This document shows positions 1 through 5,415 of a DNA stretch of 5,415 bases, piece by piece. This DNA comes from Bacteroidales bacterium UBA3382 (GTDB lineage Bacteria > Bacteroidota > Bacteroidia > Bacteroidales > UBA932). Where the stretch lies: the NCBI GenBank assembly GCA_002358965.1, contig DEPW01000114.1, positions 1 to 5,415 of the forward strand. The letters run 5' to 3'. Both the position numbers and the translations under genes were made by a program. The notes under the pieces are model-generated. The model saw nothing but the letters and a program-made list of their open reading frames with translations. It ran no database searches and was not told the origin of the DNA. Within the stretch, counting starts at the first letter, position 1. Each line of letters begins with the position of its first letter.

Positions 1-1245
1 CTGCAGGCCCACATGGACATGGTCCCTCAGAAAAACGCCGACAAGGTGCATGATTTCGAAAAAGACCCGATCGAAGCGTATGTCGACGGCGACTGGGTGC
101 GCGCAAACGGTACGACGCTTGGAGCCGATAACGGTCTCGGAGTAGCTGTGGCCATGTCCGTACTCGAATCCAAAGATCTCGTGCACGGCCCGGTCGAGGC
201 GCTGTTTACGATAGACGAAGAGACGGGAATGACTGGGGCGAGGGCTTTGAAACCCGGCCTACTCCAGGGAGAGATACTCATCAATCTCGATTCCGAAACC
301 GAAGGAGAGCTCTATGTGGGCTGTGCCGGCGGTCTTGATGTCGAAGCCGTCATGGACTACGAGCAAAAGCATGTGCCGACAAAGGGGTATGTGCCGTTCA
401 GGCTTAATGTCAAAGGTTTCAAAGGCGGTCATTCCGGTATGGACATAATCCTCGGCCGTGCGAATGCCAACAAACTCATGGCAAGGGTGCTTCTCCCGTT
501 GATGAGGGATTGCGGTTCGCTGCTCTGCAATGTCGAAGGAGGCACTCTCCGCAATGCGATTCCGCGCGAAGCCTTTGCCGTCATACTCGTGCCGGAGGCC
601 AATGTGGAGGCGGTCAGGGCGAGCGTTGCCAAAGCCGCTTCGGAAATCAAGGCCGAATACGCGCTCGTAGACCCGGACGGGGAAATATTCCTCGAGGATG
701 CGCAGGCTCCAGCTTCATATATGGAAGAAAATGCCGCACTGCGCTTTGTCAAAGCCGTGCACTGCTGCCCTAACGGCGTGGAAAGGATGAGCGATGCCAT
801 GCCCGGGCTGGTCGAGACTTCCAACAACATGGCCGTAGTCAGGGCCGAAGCGGGCAAGGCTTCCGTGCTGACATTGATGAGGAGCTCCGTCGACAGTGCG
901 AAAGACGCTTATGCTGAGGACATGAGGTGCCTGTTCGAGCTTGCAGGCGCCAGGATTTCGTTCTCCGGAGGCTATAGCGGCTGGGCGCCTAAGATGGATT
1001 CCCCTATACTTTCGACGATGAAGCGCATCTACAAAGGGCTTTACGGAAACGAGCCTGCCGTGATGGCTATCCATGCCGGCCTCGAGTGCGGCATCCTCGG
1101 CGGCATCTATCCGAACTGGGACATGATTTCGTGCGGACCTACCATCAAGAGCCCTCACTCTCCGGACGAGAGGACCGACTGGCATACGGTCGAAAAATGG
1201 TGGGACTTCATCAAGAAGGTCCTCGAAGAAATCCCTGCGCGTTAG
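1..1245 (+). CDS. pepD: Aminoacyl-histidine dipeptidase (peptidase M20 family, PepD), 5' end cut by the window
   Basis: Cytosolic two-metal dipeptidase of the M20 family that hydrolyses Xaa-His and other dipeptides, serving peptide salvage. The frame is open from base 1, reading LQAHMDMVPQKN. The ATG at 13 lies inside the HxD metal motif, so it is not the true start. About 414 codons are present against ~485 in E. coli PepD, so roughly 70 N-terminal residues lie upstream. Fragment numbering: H4 and D6 of the HxDMV motif; D43 in GADNG, the bridging metal ligand; E73-E74 in DEETGMTGA, general base plus ligand; D97 in NLDSE; GGHSGMD at 142-148 in the lid/dimerisation domain; H386 in SPHSPDE, the last metal ligand. 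The C-terminus (HTVEKWWDFIKKVLEEIP) is typical of the family. All catalytic positions visible are intact and there is no frameshift. It appears to be transcribed separately from the ribosomal operon downstream, which has its own promoter. Family assignment is secure; exact substrate range is inferred. Confidence 0.93.
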   Translation: MQAHMDMVPQKNADKVHDFEKDPIEAYVDGDWVRANGTTLGADNGLGVAVAMSVLESKDLVHGPVEALFTIDEETGMTGARALKPGLLQGEILINLDSETEGELYVGCAGGLDVEAVMDYEQKHVPTKGYVPFRLNVKGFKGGHSGMDIILGRANANKLMARVLLPLMRDCGSLLCNVEGGTLRNAIPREAFAVILVPEANVEAVRASVAKAASEIKAEYALVDPDGEIFLEDAQAPASYMEENAALRFVKAVHCCPNGVERMSDAMPGLVETSNNMAVVRAEAGKASVLTLMRSSVDSAKDAYAEDMRCLFELAGARISFSGGYSGWAPKMDSPILSTMKRIYKGLYGNEPAVMAIHAGLECGILGGIYPNWDMISCGPTIKSPHSPDERTDWHTVEKWWDFIKKVLEEIPAR

Positions 1246-1260
1246 CAGGAACCGTTTTTT
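1234..1260 (+). terminator. Weak candidate terminator overlapping the pepD stop
   Basis: CCTGC (1234-1238) and GCAGG (1245-1249) form a 5-bp stem around the TAG stop with a six-base loop. Five bases follow, then six T residues (1255-1260). The stem is short and not directly joined to the T run, so this is a poor intrinsic terminator. The stronger hairpin at 1312-1346, followed by a T-rich stretch, could instead end pepD transcription. Confidence 0.3.
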
Positions 1261-1280
1261 GAACAGCCTGCGGAAAATTT

Positions 1281-1311
1281 TTTGTTAATATAAAATTTTT
1301 ACATACCTTTG
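1281..1311 (+). promoter_or_regulatory. Bacteroidota-type promoter for rpsF-rpsR-rplI
   Basis: A -33 box TTTG (1281-1284) and a -7 box TACCTTTG (1304-1311, an exact TAnnTTTG) are separated by 19 bases. The box centres lie 25 bases apart, as expected for the primary sigma factor of Bacteroides. The spacer is A/T-rich. Transcription should start about 1314-1318, leaving a leader of roughly 60 bases before the rpsF ATG. Placement directly upstream of a ribosomal operon supports the call; the start site itself is not shown by the sequence. Confidence 0.8.
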
Positions 1312-1346
1312 CAGCCCTTTTCGGGAAGTTTGTCCGGAAAGGGCTG
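1312..1346 (+). promoter_or_regulatory. Strong hairpin in the rpsF leader, candidate autoregulatory element
   Basis: CAGCCCTTT (1312-1320) is perfectly complementary to AAAGGGCTG (1338-1346). Pairing continues inward (TCGGG 1321-1325 with TCCGG 1333-1337, two G-U pairs), giving about 14 bp closed by a 7-base loop (1326-1332). It starts immediately after the -7 box, so the transcript probably begins inside the 5' arm and carries the hairpin at its very 5' end. rpsF leaders in many bacteria bind the S6:S18 complex through a stem presenting an unpaired CCG. A CCG is present here (1334-1336), but in this fold it is paired with CGG, so the match is only partial. A T-rich run (1347-1360) follows, so the same structure could act as a terminator for readthrough from pepD. 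The hairpin is certain; its role is not. Confidence 0.6.
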
Positions 1347-1375
1347 TGTTTTATTAATTTAATTTTTAAGAAAAA

Positions 1376-1720
1376 ATGATCAAACAGTACGAAACCGTTT
1401 TCATTGCAACTCCCGTTTTGTCTGAGGCCCAGATGAAGGAAGCGGTTGCTAAGTACGCTTCGCTCATTACCGACAACGGCGGTGAGATAGTGTACCAGGA
1501 GGATTGGGGACTCAAGAAGTTGGCATACCCTATCCAGAAGAAGACTTCGGGATTCTACCACCTTATCGAATTCCGTGCAGACACTCAGTTCATCGATGTG
1601 CTGGAAACCCAGTACCGTCGTGACGAACGCATCATCAGGTTCCTGACATTCGCGATGGACAAATTCGCTATCGCGTATGCCGAGAAGAGAAGGGCTAACA
1701 AAGAGAAAAAGGAGGAATAA
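1376..1720 (+). CDS. rpsF: 30S ribosomal protein bS6
   Basis: Small-subunit platform protein that pairs with bS18 and binds the central domain of 16S rRNA late in assembly. The 114-residue product is normal for Bacteroidales. The start MIKQYETVFIATPVLSEAQ fits the first beta strand and helix 1 of the ferredoxin-like S6 fold. GGEIVYQEDWGLKKLAYPI (about residues 35-53) is the characteristic central strand region, followed by a conserved GFYHLIEF strand, then ERIIRFLTF and a charged, Lys/Glu-rich C-terminal tail. The ATG at 1376 is preceded by an A/T-rich leader (TTTTTAAGAAAAA) without a Shine-Dalgarno sequence, as is usual in Bacteroidota. It is the first gene of the operon, just downstream of the promoter and leader hairpin, and ends 2 bases before rpsR. 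Its last codons (Lys-Glu-Glu) double as the Shine-Dalgarno of rpsR, so the two are probably translationally linked. Confidence 0.97.
   Translation: MIKQYETVFIATPVLSEAQMKEAVAKYASLITDNGGEIVYQEDWGLKKLAYPIQKKTSGFYHLIEFRADTQFIDVLETQYRRDERIIRFLTFAMDKFAIAYAEKRRANKEKKEE
1709..1715 (+). promoter_or_regulatory. Consensus Shine-Dalgarno for rpsR inside the end of rpsF
   Basis: AAGGAGG lies 7 bases before the rpsR ATG at 1723 and is embedded in the last sense codons of rpsF (AAG GAG GAA). This is near-perfect complementarity to the 16S 3' end and ideal spacing. That is notable because Bacteroidota mRNAs generally lack such sites. The codons themselves encode an ordinary acidic tail, so coding constraint could contribute. 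Confidence 0.75.
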
Positions 1721-1722
1721 CC

Positions 1723-1995
1723 ATGGCAGCCAACAACAACAACGAAATCCGTTATCTGAACCCTCCTACGGTCGAGGTCAGAAAGAAGAAATATTGCCGT
1801 TTCAAAAAAGCGGGAATCAAATACATAGATTACAAGGATCCGGAGTTCCTCAAGAAATTCCTGAACGAACAGGGAAAGATACTCCCTCGCCGTCTTACCG
1901 GTACTTCCCTGAAATATCAGAGGAAAGTGGCCCAGGCTATCAAGAGGGCAAGGCATCTGGCATTGCTTCCTTATGTTACAGACCTTTTGAAATAA
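1723..1995 (+). CDS. rpsR: 30S ribosomal protein bS18
   Basis: Small-subunit protein that forms a heterodimer with bS6 on the 30S platform, next to the 16S 3' end. The 90-residue length is normal. The signature run from KKKYCRFKKAG (about residues 21-31) through IKYIDYKDPEFLKKFL is followed by GKILPRRLTGTS (about 52-63) and the basic helix QRKVAQAIKRARHLALLPY, all diagnostic for S18. Only one cysteine is present, so it is not a zinc-binding variant. The N-terminus is a low-complexity stretch with four AAC codons (1732-1743, Asn4), in the variable tail of the family. The ATG start is supported by a Shine-Dalgarno 7 bases upstream and by the 2-base gap after rpsF. In a Bacteroidota ribosome structure, bS18 together with bS6 and bS21 sequesters the anti-Shine-Dalgarno tail, which makes that strong site in front of this gene of interest. 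Confidence 0.97.
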   Translation: MAANNNNEIRYLNPPTVEVRKKKYCRFKKAGIKYIDYKDPEFLKKFLNEQGKILPRRLTGTSLKYQRKVAQAIKRARHLALLPYVTDLLK

Positions 1996-1997
1996 TT

Positions 1998-2002
1998 GGA
2001 GG
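1998..2002 (+). promoter_or_regulatory. Shine-Dalgarno that fixes the rplI start
   Basis: GGAGG lies in the 15-base gap between the rpsR stop and the rplI ATG at 2011, with 8 bases between it and the start codon. It favours ATG 2011 over an in-frame TTG at 1996: that TTG overlaps this site and would add five residues absent from other bL9 proteins. Confidence 0.7.
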
Positions 2003-2010
2003 ACAGAGAC

Positions 2011-2469
2011 ATGGTTGAGATAATACTTAAACAGGATGTGACCAACTTGGGTCTGAAGGACGATGTGGTCGAAGTAAAGAACGGTTATGCGCTCAATTAT
2101 CTTATCCCTCAGGGTTTCGCCATCCTGGCGACACCTTCGGCTAAGAAGATGCATGCGGAGAACCTTCGCCAGCGCGCACACAAAGAGGCCAAATTCCGTC
2201 AGGATGCAGAGGCCCTTGCAGAGAAGATCGCTGCTCTGTCCGTGAAGATTTCCGCGAAAGCGAGCGAGAACGGCAAGCTGTTCGGTTCCGTCGGCAATAT
2301 CCAGATCGCAGAGGCTCTTGCCGCTGCCGGAGTGGAAGTCGACCGCAAGGACATCGAACTCGAACCGGTAAAGGAACTCGGAAATTTCGAGGCTGTGGTA
2401 AAATGCTACAGGGACATCAAGGCTACCGTAAGATTCGAGGTAGTGGCCGAGAAGGAAGAAAACGAATAG
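2011..2469 (+). CDS. rplI: 50S ribosomal protein bL9
   Basis: Large-subunit protein bound near the base of the L1 stalk through its N-terminal domain, with an elongated helix reaching outward; it helps maintain reading frame and ribosome spacing. The product is 152 residues, close to the family norm of about 150. The N-terminal domain shows MVEIILKQDVTNLG followed by the S-shaped signature VVEVKNGYALNYLIPQGFA (about residues 19-37). A long charged connecting helix spans about 40-75. The C-terminal domain begins near 78 and contains NGKLFGSVGNIQIAEAL (about 87-103), typical of the family. ATG 2011 is chosen because family members begin with Met-x-(Val/Ile)-Ile-Leu and because GGAGG sits 8 bases upstream; the in-frame TTG at 1996 is rejected. 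It is the last gene of the operon, followed by an intrinsic terminator. Confidence 0.96.
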   Translation: MVEIILKQDVTNLGLKDDVVEVKNGYALNYLIPQGFAILATPSAKKMHAENLRQRAHKEAKFRQDAEALAEKIAALSVKISAKASENGKLFGSVGNIQIAEALAAAGVEVDRKDIELEPVKELGNFEAVVKCYRDIKATVRFEVVAEKEENE

Positions 2470-2514
2470 GTTTTAATGGTTTCATAATTATTTTCCCCTT
2501 TTTTGGGCGAAAGG

Positions 2515-2545
2515 AAGGCTGCCGAATGTTTTTGGCAGCTTTTTT
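2515..2545 (+). terminator. Intrinsic terminator of the rpsF-rpsR-rplI operon
   Basis: GCTGCC (2518-2523) pairs perfectly with GGCAGC (2534-2539) around a ten-base loop, followed at once by six T residues (2540-2545). The stem can be extended outward by one G-U and two A-U pairs. It lies about 45 bases after the rplI stop, in the expected place. A smaller CCC/GGG hairpin with a T loop (2495-2507) precedes it and is probably incidental. Confidence 0.85.
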
Positions 2546-2578
2546 GTTGCGTTGTCGCGCGATTCGAGAATTTTGTTA

Positions 2579-2586
2579 TATATTTG
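2579..2586 (+). promoter_or_regulatory. Probable -7 box of the M16 peptidase gene
   Basis: TATATTTG is an exact TAnnTTTG match, 46 bases before the ATG at 2633 and downstream of the rplI terminator. The nearest upstream TTG (2552-2554) is 24 bases away, longer than the 19 bases seen at the rpsF promoter, so the -33 element is weak or absent. The leader from 2587 to 2632 is A/T-rich with no Shine-Dalgarno and no clear structure. Confidence 0.55.
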
Positions 2587-2632
2587 CGTATTTGATGCGA
2601 AGAAGATTACAATTTTTAACCGATAATTTAAA

Positions 2633-5415
2633 ATGAGAAAGTTTTTTTTAGCATTAGTCGCAGTTTTTGCCGCGTCGTTCGCTTTTTCGGCGCATGCGCA
2701 GATGCTGTTGCCTAACGACGAGACTGTCCGTGTAGGCAAGCTGGACAATGGCTTGACTTATTACATCAAGCACAATGACAAACCTGCCCAGAGGGCGGAA
2801 TTTTATCTTGCAACGCATGTGGGCGCAATCCAGGAGACCCCGGACCAGGACGGTCTGGCTCACTTCCTCGAGCACATGTGCTTCAACGGAACCAAGAATT
2901 TCCCTGGAAAGCTGCTTCTGGAATATCTTCAGAGCATAGGAGCCAATTTCGGATACAATATCAATGCGGCTACCGGTGTCGAGCAGACGACATACATGCT
3001 TAACAACATACCTGTGGTACGCGAGGGCATCGTAGACACCTGTCTGCTCGTGCTCCACGACTATTCGCATTTCGTAACGAACGATCCTGCCGAGATCGAT
3101 GCGGAAAGGGGCGTCATCATAGAGGAACGCCGCAGCCGCAGGACGGCGGACTGGAGGATGTACGAACAGTCGCTCCCTTACCTTTACGGGGATTCGAAGT
3201 ATGCGACCTGCACGCTCATAGGCTCGGAAGAAAACCTTCTCAACTTCAAACCGGAGTCGCTCTGGAACTTCTACAAGACATGGTACCGTCCGGATTTGCA
3301 GGCTGTAATCGTGGTAGGTGATATCGATGTAGATGCCATAGAGCAGAAAATCAAGGATATATGGTCGGATGTCCCTGCTCCGGAGACCCCTCTGGACAAG
3401 GTGATGCCGGTGATTCCTGCAAACGAAGAGCCTCTCGTGGGCATCATTACCGACCCGGAAGCTTCCTCGACTACCGTGACCATCGTCAGCCGTCAGGAAG
3501 CTATGCCGTCCGAGTACAACGCATACGATGTCGGGATGACCATGGATATTGTCGAGACCCTCATGTATTACATGTTCTCCGAAAGGTACAATGACATAGC
3601 GATGCAGCCGGACGCTCCGTTCATCAACGCCGTGTCGGCCAATTCGACCCTTACCGAAACCTGCGACGCTTTCTTTACGAATGTGACCTGCAAGGAAGGC
3701 GACGGCATCAACGCTTTCAAAGCCGTGATGACTGAAATCGAAAAGGCAAAGAGATTCGGATTTACCGATGGAGAGTTCGAAAGGGCCAAGGCCGAATTGC
3801 TTTCAGTGTATGAAAGGGCTGCCGAAAGTGCGGACACCAGGGAGAATGCGGAGTTCGTCGATTCTTACATCAACAACTTCTTCTTCCATTATCCGTACAT
3901 GGATCCTAAGACCGAGTACGAACTGGCACAGGCGATCGTAGGCCAGCTCAATGCGGCTCTCATGTCGCAGCTCGCTGCAGAGATGATTACCGACAACAAT
4001 CTGTCAATCATTTACAAGGCCCCTGCAAAAGAAGGCCTCGCACATCCTACCGAGCAGGAATTCCTCGATGCGATGGAAGCTGTAAAGGCATCGGACATCC
4101 AGCCTAACGAAGATGTAGTGATGAACGAGCCTCTCATGGATGCTTCATCATTGAAAGGCTCCAAGGTCAAGAAGACCGAAGAAGGCATATTCGGGACCAC
4201 CGTATGGACTTTGAAGAACGGCATCGAAGTAGTAGTAAGGCCTTCGGACAAAACCAAGGACGAAATCATCATGAGGCTCGAAGTCAAAGGCGGTGCATCG
4301 CTCGTACCTGATGACCAGACCGGTTCGATGACGGTATTTTCGGACATATACCAGTCGGAACAGGGCGTTTCCAAGTTCTCGGCTTCAGACCTGAGGAAGG
4401 TGCTTGCCGGCAAGAACGCTTCGGTGAGGGTGTCGCTGAACAACCGTACAGGCGTGATTTCCGGAAACTCGACAAAGAAGGATTTCGAAACGGCATTGCA
4501 GCTGATGTACCTTAATGCTACGGATCCGCGTTTCAACGAGGAAGAGTACAACGCTACTGTCGGCAGGTACATGTCCATAATCGCCAATGCGGTAAATCAG
4601 CCGATGTACAAATTCAACAAGAAAGCCCAGCAGATCATTTACGGGGACAACCCTCGTATCCACATGATCAGCCCTGAACTCATAGCGGGCGCTGATTTCT
4701 CGGTAATGGAGAAGAACTACCGCGAGATATTCGGCAACTTCAGGAATGCTCGTCTGTATATCTTCGGAGATGTCGATCTTGAGACAATCAAGCCTCTCGT
4801 CCAGAAGTACATAGGCTCGTTGCCTACAGAGAAGCAGCCGCTCGAGATAGTGGACAGGAATCTCGATGAGGTTCCGGGTACGACCGAAGAGTATTACGAA
4901 GTGGAAATGGAGACCCCTATGGCTACCGCCATCATGCTGTGGCACAATGACATGCCGTACAGCCCTAAGCTGAACATGACCATGCGTTATCTCAACAATT
5001 GCCTCGATATCCTCTACACCAAGACGATCAGGGAAGAGGAAGGCGGCACATACGGTGTCAGCGTGTTTGGCGATGTCTATGTCGAGCCTGATGAAAAATT
5101 CATGCTCCAGATCATCTGGCAGATGAACCCTGAGATGGCCGAAAGGCTGACCGACAAGGTGATAGCAGGTTTCAAGGATATGGCGGAGAACGGCCCTACC
5201 GAAGAGCAGTTCAACATGTCCAGGGAGAACTTCCTGAAGGAGATTCCTGAAGACCGTCTGAGCAACGGCTGGTGGATGAACCAGACAAGGCATGCTTTGG
5301 ATACTGGCTATGACGAAGCTACCGGCGAGGAAGAGCTCATCAACAGCATCACTCGCGAGGATGTCCGCGCGCTTGCCGAGCAGATAATTTCGCAGCCTAA
5401 TTTCATCGAACTCGT
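2633..5415 (+). CDS. Secreted M16 (insulinase/PqqL-like) zinc metallopeptidase, 3' end cut by the window
   Basis: Inverse-zincin peptidase predicted to degrade peptides in the periplasm or cell envelope. The frame is open for 927 codons to the window edge. PqqL-like relatives are about 930-940 residues, so only a short C-terminal piece is probably missing. Residues 1-22 are a signal peptide: MRKFF, a hydrophobic core, then a type I cleavage site AHA|Q, with no lipobox Cys. The zinc site is intact: HFLEH at 77-81 (H77, E80, H81) and E158, exactly 77 residues after H81 as in pitrilysin and insulysin. WYRP (217-220) and VGDID (228-232) are typical of the first domain. The second half (from about 521) repeats the fold, with FGDVD near 711, but has no HxxEH at the equivalent place (about 564-575), as expected for the non-catalytic half. 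R800 and Y807 in IREEEGGTYG match the Arg/Tyr substrate-binding pair of insulysin. ATG 2633 is chosen for the signal peptide; it has an A/T-rich leader without Shine-Dalgarno. Substrate unknown. Transcribed separately from rplI. Confidence 0.93.
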   Translation, partial: MRKFFLALVAVFAASFAFSAHAQMLLPNDETVRVGKLDNGLTYYIKHNDKPAQRAEFYLATHVGAIQETPDQDGLAHFLEHMCFNGTKNFPGKLLLEYLQSIGANFGYNINAATGVEQTTYMLNNIPVVREGIVDTCLLVLHDYSHFVTNDPAEIDAERGVIIEERRSRRTADWRMYEQSLPYLYGDSKYATCTLIGSEENLLNFKPESLWNFYKTWYRPDLQAVIVVGDIDVDAIEQKIKDIWSDVPAPETPLDKVMPVIPANEEPLVGIITDPEASSTTVTIVSRQEAMPSEYNAYDVGMTMDIVETLMYYMFSERYNDIAMQPDAPFINAVSANSTLTETCDAFFTNVTCKEGDGINAFKAVMTEIEKAKRFGFTDGEFERAKAELLSVYERAAESADTRENAEFVDSYINNFFFHYPYMDPKTEYELAQAIVGQLNAALMSQLAAEMITDNNLSIIYKAPAKEGLAHPTEQEFLDAMEAVKASDIQPNEDVVMNEPLMDASSLKGSKVKKTEEGIFGTTVWTLKNGIEVVVRPSDKTKDEIIMRLEVKGGASLVPDDQTGSMTVFSDIYQSEQGVSKFSASDLRKVLAGKNASVRVSLNNRTGVISGNSTKKDFETALQLMYLNATDPRFNEEEYNATVGRYMSIIANAVNQPMYKFNKKAQQIIYGDNPRIHMISPELIAGADFSVMEKNYREIFGNFRNARLYIFGDVDLETIKPLVQKYIGSLPTEKQPLEIVDRNLDEVPGTTEEYYEVEMETPMATAIMLWHNDMPYSPKLNMTMRYLNNCLDILYTKTIREEEGGTYGVSVFGDVYVEPDEKFMLQIIWQMNPEMAERLTDKVIAGFKDMAENGPTEEQFNMSRENFLKEIPEDRLSNGWWMNQTRHALDTGYDEATGEEELINSITREDVRALAEQIISQPNFIEL

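Noticed and set aside
13..15. ATG at 13 as the start of pepD
   Set aside because: The frame is open upstream to base 1 and the codons before it encode LQAH, whose His is the first metal ligand of the HxDMV motif, so the true start lies outside the window.
429..1185. Minus-strand open frames of 142 and 156 codons antisense to pepD
   Set aside because: No domain is recognisable, they overlap each other, and they oppose a coding frame with all catalytic motifs intact.
1732..1743. AAC trinucleotide run as a possible phase-variable repeat
   Set aside because: Four AAC codons encode Asn4 in the variable N-terminal tail of bS18. A triplet repeat would not shift frame and the run is too short to suggest slippage control.
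1585..2181. A 198-codon minus-strand frame across rpsF, rpsR and rplI
   Set aside because: It is antisense to three ribosomal protein genes with clear identity, starts inside rplI, and its translation resembles no known family.
2495..2507. CCC/GGG hairpin with a T loop before the rplI terminator
   Set aside because: Only three base pairs and no T run directly after it; the following GCTGCC/GGCAGC hairpin is a much better terminator.
2403..2636. Plus-strand 77-codon frame running from inside rplI to the M16 start
   Set aside because: It overlaps the rplI 3' end in another frame and reads through the terminator and the M16 promoter region; it has no recognisable protein features.
4385..5293. 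A 302-codon open frame on the minus strand inside the M16 gene
   Set aside because: The translation is rich in His, Arg and Val with no recognisable domain and lies wholly antisense to a well-supported peptidase frame. Long antisense frames like this are a by-product of codon bias in the sense gene.

Overview
The window looks like a chromosomal piece of a Bacteroidota genome, most likely order Bacteroidales. Three things point there. The ribosomal proteins closely resemble Bacteroides-type bS6, bS18 and bL9. The gene order rpsF-rpsR-rplI has no ssb or priB between the genes. The promoter ahead of rpsF matches the Bacteroidota consensus (TTTG, then TAnnTTTG) rather than TTGACA/TATAAT. No genus can be named from this sequence alone. 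All genes lie on the + strand and the region is densely coding; the longest gene-free stretch is 163 bases.

Layout: (1) bases 1-1245 hold the C-terminal ~414 codons of a cytosolic M20-family aminoacyl-histidine dipeptidase (pepD), cut by the left edge. (2) Bases 1246-1375 are intergenic, with a weak candidate pepD terminator, a clear Bacteroidota promoter, and a strong hairpin that begins at the end of the -7 box and occupies the rpsF leader. (3) Bases 1376-2469 are the compact operon rpsF-rpsR-rplI (bS6, bS18, bL9), with gaps of 2 and 15 bases. (4) Bases 2470-2632 hold the operon's intrinsic terminator, then a probable -7 box and an A/T-rich leader. (5) From 2633 to the right edge runs a secreted, PqqL-like M16 zinc peptidase of at least 927 residues. 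It is open at the window end and probably lacks only a short C-terminal piece.

Functionally this is mostly housekeeping DNA: dipeptide salvage, ribosome assembly and envelope proteolysis. The most interesting layer is translational control. The internal genes rpsR and rplI carry good GGAGG Shine-Dalgarno sequences, while rpsF and the M16 gene have only A/T-rich leaders, the usual state in this phylum. bS6 and bS18 are two of the proteins known to hide the anti-Shine-Dalgarno end of 16S rRNA in a Bacteroidota ribosome. A Shine-Dalgarno in front of rpsR therefore suggests a possible feedback loop. The rpsF leader hairpin is a second candidate control element. I found no mobile element, CRISPR array, tRNA, rRNA or defence system, and nothing that looks like a wholly undescribed system.
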